Source: Candidatus Omnitrophota bacterium
GTDB lineage: Bacteria; Hinthialibacterota; Hinthialibacteria; Hinthialibacterales; Hinthialibacteraceae
Direction: 5' to 3'
DNA length: 64,000 bases
NCBI GenBank assembly: GCA_013177805.1
Contig: JABLXU010000006.1
Span: forward strand, 155,331-219,330
The notes beneath the pieces were generated by a model. The model was not told the origin of the DNA and made no database searches. It was given only the letters and a program-made list of their open reading frames with translations. The translations under genes were made by a program, and so were the position numbers. Shown in pieces: positions 59,054 to 64,000 of the stretch. Positions within the stretch are counted from its first letter, which is position 1; every line of letters begins with the position of its first letter.

Positions 59054-60040
59054 ATGCCGAAATCAGAAAGAGCCGGCGAATTCCCCATCTTGGAAGAGCC
59101 CCGGACATTGGTCGCGGCGGGTTCTTTCGAACCGGATGCGCCGCTGATCGATCACTTACGTCACGCGGGATTCATCATCGACATTTTCCCGTCCACCCGG
59201 GGATTGTATGATCATATTCTCGCCAATATCCCCAATGTGCTCCTCATGGATCTGGATGCATTGGATAGCGAAGCCATCGGGATCATTCAAAAACTCAAAG
59301 ACAATCCCATGACCTTCACGAAGCCGGTCATCCTGGCCTACGGCAGCCAGGATGTGGCAATCGAAATTCAAGCGTTGGAAGCGGGCGCGGAAGATTTTCT
59401 ACGCTTGCCTTTCCAGCCGGAGGTCCTCGCGGCCCGGATCAACACCAGCATCCGGCGCAACACCCGCCTGCAAATCACCAATCCCCTGACCGGCCTGCCC
59501 GGCGCGGTGTATGTCGAGGAACAGACCATCCGCCGCCTGGCCGCCAACCAACCGCTGGCCCTATGCTATGTCGATATTGATTATTTCAAGGCCTATAACG
59601 ACAAATATGGCTACCGGCGGGGTGACAACGTCATCCGCATCCTGGCCACCATCCTCAACGAAGGCGTGACCCTCTTCGGCCGGAAGGGGGATTTCGTAGG
59701 GCACATCGGCGGGGATGATTTCGTTATGATTCTCGATACCGCCTGCGTGATTCCTGTCTGTGAATATGTCACGAAAAGTTTCGACATCTTGATTCCTTTT
59801 CAATACGACGAGGAAGATCAGGCAGCCGGATACATCCATTCCCGCACCCGCAAGGGGGAAGAGATGCGTTTTCCCATCATGACCGTGGCCATCGGCGTCG
59901 TGAGCAATCAAACCCGCAAGATTGAAAACTACCTGCAACTCACCGAACTGGCGGCGGAAATGAAGGAATACGCCAAGTCCATCACCAAGGCCAGCCACCC
60001 CCCGCAAAGCGCTTTCCGCATCGACAAACGGACGCATTGA
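59054..60040 (+). CDS. REC-GGDEF response regulator (putative diguanylate cyclase)
   Basis: 328 residues. The first 135 are a CheY-like domain (VLLMDLDALDSEAIGII with the phosphoacceptor Asp, then LRLPFQPEVLAARI in the Lys region, where Lys is missing). The GGDEF domain follows: NPLTGLPGAVYVEEQ, CYVDIDYFKAYNDKYGYRRG, and the active-site loop reads GHIGGDDFVMI (GGDDF, a permitted variant). It should make c-di-GMP. Insertions around QYDEEDQAAGYIHSRT interrupt the usual spacing. No sensor kinase is adjacent. Confidence 0.88.
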   Translation: MPKSERAGEFPILEEPRTLVAAGSFEPDAPLIDHLRHAGFIIDIFPSTRGLYDHILANIPNVLLMDLDALDSEAIGIIQKLKDNPMTFTKPVILAYGSQDVAIEIQALEAGAEDFLRLPFQPEVLAARINTSIRRNTRLQITNPLTGLPGAVYVEEQTIRRLAANQPLALCYVDIDYFKAYNDKYGYRRGDNVIRILATILNEGVTLFGRKGDFVGHIGGDDFVMILDTACVIPVCEYVTKSFDILIPFQYDEEDQAAGYIHSRTRKGEEMRFPIMTVAIGVVSNQTRKIENYLQLTELAAEMKEYAKSITKASHPPQSAFRIDKRTH

Positions 60041-60383
60041 AAGAACTGCAACAAGTTGTCCAATTGCAAGGAAGGGATGAATTTTTTCCTACAGAAATTC
60101 CCTCACTCCGGCCTCGAAGGCGTGGGGAATCAACAGTGAGTATCACGCCGGGTTAAAATCCTGATCTGATGTATCATTCAAATTTTCCCATGCTTTATCC
60201 TAAATTCCTGTAAAGGCAACGAATTCCATCCCCCTTTATGAATTTCATCTCCCCAGGGGATGAAAACGAATAACCGCTGACGGCAGCCTGCGGTTGCGTA
60301 AACAAGGAATTCAATCCTTGGGGGGATTGGATGTCCCATCCAATTCCGCCTAGCCCGCTCTCGTCCGGGATGCCAATCCGGTT
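60041..60383. other. Structured gap between convergent genes
   Basis: 340 bases between the GGDEF gene end and the glycosidase end. Carries four hairpins in a row (60243-60347, listed separately). No gene. Confidence 0.5.
60243..60347. other. Four consecutive hairpins, possible structured RNA or terminator array
   Basis: TTTCATCTCCCC/GGGGATGAAA (60243-60265), AACCGC...GCGGTT (60272-60295), AAGGAATT/AATCCTT (60304-60319) and GGATTGGAT-GTCCC-ATCCAATTCC (60324-60347). None has a long U tract. They could be part of an RNA, a bidirectional terminator region, or decayed repeats. Confidence 0.4.
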
Positions 60384-61604
60384 CTACTCCATTGGTAAAT
60401 ACACAGGATCTTCTGACACCGGCACCACCACGCGCCCGTTTTCTTTGGATAGCGAAATCTTCTCGCCCAGCAGGGTCACGGCCTGATCCTTCACTCCCTC
60501 CAGGGCAACGGAACGCGGTTCGCCTGTGGTCCAGATCACGAGCACTTGTCTCTCTCCATTACCGAAAACGGCCCGGTATTCCTGGACAGCTTCATCAATT
60601 ATGGCCCTCTTGAGTTCCATGCCCTGGAGTTCCCGCATGAACACACCCGCCGCCTGGTAGGCCTCCTTGGGCGTATAGTCTTGCCGTACAATACCGAAAT
60701 TATGCTCCCGTTCGGCGGGATCGGGGCCGTCGTCATGCCAGTCGTACCAGATGCTCAGCCGCGCCCCGGCCATGAAGTTGGTCAGGAACTGCCGCACGAG
60801 GAACTGCGCTTGGCGGTGCTCGTCCACGGGGAGTCTTTTATACGGATGGATCGAATAACCCCATTCCCCCGAAACGATGGGCATGGTGTCTCCCCCCTCG
60901 TAGTTTTGCATCAACTCCCGCAGCGCCCTATATTCCTCCAAGGCCGTTTCCGGCGGCTTTTCCCGGTACGGATGCACACTGACCACGTCAATCCACCGCA
61001 GCATCCCCCGGTCGAAGCAATCCTTTAAAAAATCCATGGGGATCTGCGACGTGGCGGGGGCCAGGATAGTGCATTCGGGATTGTGCGCGCGCATGGCCTT
61101 CGCGGTTTCCTCCACCAGTTGGACATAGGCTTCCGCGCTGGGCTGCTCCTTCCAAAATTGTTCAATATTCGGCTCGTTCCAGATCTCCCACAGCACATGC
61201 CCCGGGCCGATGGCCTTCATCGCTTCCACCGCGAAACGGGCAAATGCCTGCCGCCCTTCCGCCGTGAGCACGCTGCGCGAAGTCTCGTACAACGGATTGC
61301 TGTAATCCAGAATGTACAAGGGGGCCATCCCCCGCTGCCACAAGGCCCCGGTCAGCCGCTGGTACCCATTGAAGTTGTATTTCCCTTTTTCCCGTTCCAC
61401 CGCCGCCCAAGTCAGGTCCATCCGGATCAGGCCGAATCCCGCCTCGCGGATCTGATTCATCTCCCTTTCCCGCGGCTCCACGAAATGAATGTTCACTCCC
61501 AAACAATCTGGAACCCGGAACGCGGGCAACCACTTTTCCGCGGCCGGAACCGCCATCGCCGCCCATCCCGCCAAAACCATAGCCCAACCAATTCGCCGCA
61601 TCAT
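60384..61604 (-). CDS. Secreted clan-A glycoside hydrolase (GH5/GH39-like)
   Basis: 406 residues with a signal peptide (MRRIGWAMVLAGWAAMAVPA). TIM-barrel motifs: AGFGLIRMDLTWAAVEREKG, HVLWEIWNEPNIEQFW with the acid/base Glu after Asn, DVVSVHPYR, and PIVSGEWGYS with the nucleophile Glu. This is the layout of a retaining glycosidase; GH39 xylosidase-like or GH5 cellulase-like. A C-terminal beta domain follows. AAGGAGAGA precedes the ATGATG start; either ATG may be used. Confidence 0.85.
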   Translation of the reverse strand: MMRRIGWAMVLAGWAAMAVPAAEKWLPAFRVPDCLGVNIHFVEPREREMNQIREAGFGLIRMDLTWAAVEREKGKYNFNGYQRLTGALWQRGMAPLYILDYSNPLYETSRSVLTAEGRQAFARFAVEAMKAIGPGHVLWEIWNEPNIEQFWKEQPSAEAYVQLVEETAKAMRAHNPECTILAPATSQIPMDFLKDCFDRGMLRWIDVVSVHPYREKPPETALEEYRALRELMQNYEGGDTMPIVSGEWGYSIHPYKRLPVDEHRQAQFLVRQFLTNFMAGARLSIWYDWHDDGPDPAEREHNFGIVRQDYTPKEAYQAAGVFMRELQGMELKRAIIDEAVQEYRAVFGNGERQVLVIWTTGEPRSVALEGVKDQAVTLLGEKISLSKENGRVVVPVSEDPVYLPME

Positions 61605-61794
61605 TCTCTCCTTCGTTCCTCAGGCCAGACATCCTCTCCCTGCCTGTATCAATACTGCTGTTCTATGATAAACAAGGGAGAAAGGGAAAGGGAGGTGTGT
61701 GGCGGTCAAACCAATCCCCCGGGTTGAATAGCCATATCCCCCAACTTCTTTTCCGGTTCCTGTTCTTCACGGTGAGAAATAGGATGAATGCCTG

Positions 61795-63120
61795 ATGCCT
61801 GATGCCCTGCCGGCCCGCTCCAAACACCCTGCCCTGCGCGTCTGCCGCATTGAGCAATTTGACGCCAAAGGGCGTGGGACCGGTCCTACCGATACGGGGG
61901 GCCGCCTCGCCGTCCCGTACACCATTCCTGGCGAAGTGGTGGAGGTGGAAAAACTCCGGCGCCAGGAAGGCCGCCTGCGGCGGGTATTGGAACCTTCGCC
62001 GGTGCGCATTGAACCGGCTTGCGCGCATTTCGGCGTCTGCGGGGGGTGCGCCTGGCAGCATATCGACTATGCCGCCCAACGGCAGTTCAAGTTGGACCAA
62101 ATCCGGGAACGGCTGTCCGCCCTGGATCTGTGTCCCGAAGAAGAATCCCTCTGCCTTGAGCCTTCACCGCCGTATGCCTACCGCAACCGCATGGATTTCA
62201 TCTGGTGGCACGATGGGCGCTTCGGTTTGCGCGAACGGGGTAAATGGTTCTCGGTAGTGGACCTTCACGAATGCCGCCTTTTGCCGGAGGAGGTGATGCA
62301 TACCGCCCTCGAGGTGAACCGCCGCGCCCGGGCTTTGGGGCTGCCTTTCCGTGACGCCAAGCGCCAAACGCCGGGATTGCGCTATCTCGTTGTCCGCCGC
62401 GGGATCTTCACCGGCGACCTGATGGTGAATTTCGTTAGCGATCCCATGGATCTGCCTGCCTCGCTCTGGGAGGGTCTAGAAGGAGTGACCAGCGTTTATC
62501 AACTGGTCAACGATAATCTGGAAAACGATCTCTCCGATGGCATACCGGCGCGCCTCTGGGGAAATCCATCCTACCAAGAACGGATCCTGGACCGCATTTT
62601 TGAAGTAGGCCCGCGGTCGTTCTTTCAACCCAATCCCGCGGTGGCCGAAAAAATGGCGGCCTATGTCCGGGACCGGGTAAACCACCGGGAACGGCGCGGG
62701 GGATTGCTCGATTTGTATTGCGGGATCGGGCTGTTCTCGGTTTGCCTGGCCGATTTGTTTGACCACGTTACCGGGGTGGAGAACAATCCCGAAGCAGTGC
62801 ACTGGGCGCGGATCAACGCGGCGGGATTGCCTATTTCGTTCGTGGCGGACGACGCGGAAACCTGGCTGGCCAGTCCGCGCCGTGAATTCGACACCCTGCT
62901 GGTGGATCCCCCCCGTACCGGGTTGCCTCCACGGGTGATCCAAGCCGTCCTGGGACAATTGTTCCCGAATATCGTGTATGTCTCATGCAATCCCGGCCGG
63001 GGGCTGGAGGATATCGCGGCACTCGCCCCCCACTACCGCCTGCACTCCGCGCGCCTGTTCGACCAGTTCCCCCAAACCCCGCACGTGGAGTTGATCGCAT
63101 TTCTGGTTCGGCGGAATTGA
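61795..63120 (+). CDS. RNA (uracil-C5)-methyltransferase, RlmD/TrmA family
   Basis: 441 residues. N-terminal TRAM domain (GRGTGPTDTGGRLAVPYTIP, GEVVEVEKL), the iron-sulfur cysteines CAHFGVCGGCAWQH, a central domain (YRNRMDFIW), and the SAM methyltransferase core: LLDLYCGIGLFSVCLAD, FDTLLVDPPRTGL and YVSCNPGRGLEDIA with the catalytic Cys. It methylates C5 of a uridine in 23S rRNA or tRNA. RlmD is likely from the TRAM plus cluster layout, but RlmCD- or TrmA-like function is possible. Confidence 0.93.
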   Translation: MPDALPARSKHPALRVCRIEQFDAKGRGTGPTDTGGRLAVPYTIPGEVVEVEKLRRQEGRLRRVLEPSPVRIEPACAHFGVCGGCAWQHIDYAAQRQFKLDQIRERLSALDLCPEEESLCLEPSPPYAYRNRMDFIWWHDGRFGLRERGKWFSVVDLHECRLLPEEVMHTALEVNRRARALGLPFRDAKRQTPGLRYLVVRRGIFTGDLMVNFVSDPMDLPASLWEGLEGVTSVYQLVNDNLENDLSDGIPARLWGNPSYQERILDRIFEVGPRSFFQPNPAVAEKMAAYVRDRVNHRERRGGLLDLYCGIGLFSVCLADLFDHVTGVENNPEAVHWARINAAGLPISFVADDAETWLASPRREFDTLLVDPPRTGLPPRVIQAVLGQLFPNIVYVSCNPGRGLEDIAALAPHYRLHSARLFDQFPQTPHVELIAFLVRRN

Positions 63121-63300
63121 CGATCAGCAGACCCATCGGATTGCTGTTGGACACCCAGGGCAAAAAATGAAAATGCAACTGATAGAATTAATATAAATTT
63201 TATAAATTTAATGTAACTGTTTACCCATCAGCGGAAAAAAAATCCCAAAATAAATTACATTGAACGTTATTTCGGAGAGGGGAATGAAGTTTAACTGGGC

Positions 63301-63640
63301 ATGACGAAAAAATCCACAGCCTATGCCTAACTGCTGCGCGAGTTACTGAATCCCGCCGGGGTGATCTACCCGGAACGCGTGGCCCGCTGGCTGCGCGAGA
63401 ATCCCGCCGACGACGAACAATCATGGGGAGCGGGAACTCCGGCCGGCGGTGATCGGGCGCAAGGTGACGCAAAGCAACCGCCGCGATCGGGGCGCGGGGA
63501 CCCAAGCGGGGTTGATGATCATCCTCCGCGCCTTGCACCACCGGAGGTCTCAGGCCATCGATGCGCTGGTGGAAAGCCTGCCAATCCGCTTCCGGGATGG
63601 CAAACTGCCACTCTTCCCCGCAAAATCCACTACGGAGAAG
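63301..63640 (+). pseudogene. IS66-family transposase remnant
   Basis: After a stop codon at 63328-63330 the sequence reads LLRELLNPAGVIYPERVARW, a frameshift near 63430 then gives ERELRPAVIGRKVTQSNRRD and GAGTQAGLMIILRALHHRRS, which resembles the C-terminal end of IS66 transposases. Only the last 100 or so codons remain, broken by a stop and a frameshift. No inverted repeats found. Confidence 0.6.
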
Positions 63641-63944
63641 TTATTAACTACAAATATAAAAAAACGAATTATACAATCATATCTTTTGATTTCAGTCACA
63701 ATATACCTGAATATATGGCGTTTCCAAAAATGAATAACGACGATTTACCGGGGCGTCAGGTGTTCATTGAACCGTCCCCCTCTGCACTCGTAGCCGGTTC
63801 TTTCATCAAAACCTGCCGTTGCATCAAAATCCATATGTTATCAATCGCCTTTTTATCGACCACCGGTTCACCATTATTGAGACCTTCAAAAATATCACGA
63901 CATGCGCTATACTATAAAAAAACTTCCTGGGAGAATGTAAGCGC
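63641..63944. other. AT-rich gap before the window end
   Basis: About 300 bases with no gene I trust. The sequence is AT-rich and lies between two transposase traces, so it may be part of a mobile element. GGGAGA stands before the ATG at 63945. Confidence 0.4.
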
Positions 63945-64000
63945 ATGATAAAACTGGACGGCCGCAAACTGAACCGCCAGGCCCGCGAGGCGCTCCGCAT
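63945..64000 (+). CDS. Probable IS630-type transposase N terminus (cut by window edge)
   Basis: Only 18 residues are visible: MIKLDGRKLNRQAREALR. This wording is common at the start of IS630-type transposases, before their helix-turn-helix. GGGAGA lies about ten bases upstream. The rest is outside the window, so the call is tentative. Confidence 0.4.
   Translation, partial: MIKLDGRKLNRQAREALR

Noticed and set aside
1..64000. CRISPR array, prophage or defence island
   Set aside because: No regularly spaced repeats, no phage structural, Cas, restriction or toxin-antitoxin genes seen in the translations.

Overview
The window is a chromosomal stretch of an uncultured, moderately GC-rich bacterium of Gram-negative type. 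No marker here fixes the phylum. The style of the gene content (many secreted or Tat-exported carbohydrate-active proteins, a sulfatase, stand-alone type IV prepilin-like proteins of the GFTLIELLIVVAIIGILAAI type, GH172/DUF2961 and DUF4832 proteins, Gfo/Idh/MocA and sugar-isomerase-like proteins) is what one sees in candidate phyla near the PVC/FCB groups, such as Sumerlaeota or Hydrogenedentota. That placement is inference only. No plasmid, phage, CRISPR array or defence island is visible.

Layout. 0-5 kb: 3' end of a GH38 alpha-mannosidase, an amidase-fold protein lacking two expected zinc ligands, a GerMN protein, and (opposite strand) an ECF sigma factor with a zinc-finger/FecR anti-sigma. 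5-12 kb: a divergent PHP protein, a YdjM-like membrane protein, a repetitive secreted protein, a Tat-exported beta-helix protein and LemA. 12.7-18 kb: histidine kinase plus NtrC-type regulator, prfB with an intact programmed +1 frameshift, an alpha/beta hydrolase and a secreted protein ended by a 15-bp-stem terminator. 18-25 kb: small proteins, an SSS symporter, ComM/YifB, a pseudo-receiver regulator and an AT-rich pair of secreted proteins, one with ten cysteines. 25-33 kb: hemL, tRNA-Met(CAU), ndk, an oxidoreductase, a histidine phosphatase, queC, a GH172-like lipoprotein and a STAS protein. 33-45 kb: a large double alpha/beta hydrolase, a 3-hydroxyisobutyrate-dehydrogenase-like enzyme, secreted proteins, a sulfatase, a prepilin, an acyl-CoA-synthetase/ACP pair and a Tat-exported isomerase-like protein. 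45-46 kb: a broken ISL3 transposase. 46-58 kb: a large surface protein, the zur-znuA-znuC-znuB zinc uptake cluster with a palindromic operator, a repeat-rich gap, another prepilin, a DUF4832 protein and a glycosyltransferase-NHL fusion. 59-64 kb: a REC-GGDEF protein, four consecutive hairpins, a clan-A glycosidase, an RlmD/TrmA-type RNA methyltransferase, an IS66 remnant and the start of a probable IS630-type transposase.

How the parts fit. Much of the window looks like a saprophytic or polysaccharide-using cell envelope toolkit: extracytoplasmic glycosidases, sulfatase, esterases and beta-helix proteins, with sugar oxidoreductases, a sodium symporter and envelope sensing (ECF/anti-sigma, kinase/NtrC, STAS, GGDEF). 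Housekeeping genes (prfB, hemL, ndk, queC, comM, tRNA) are scattered singly among these. Intergenic regions carry several dispersed palindromic repeat families, which explain most of the longer non-coding gaps.

The best-supported special signals are the RF2 recoding site, the Zur-type operator in front of the zinc cluster, the composite dispersed repeats, and several enzyme-fold proteins whose catalytic residues are altered. No clearly new multi-gene system was found.
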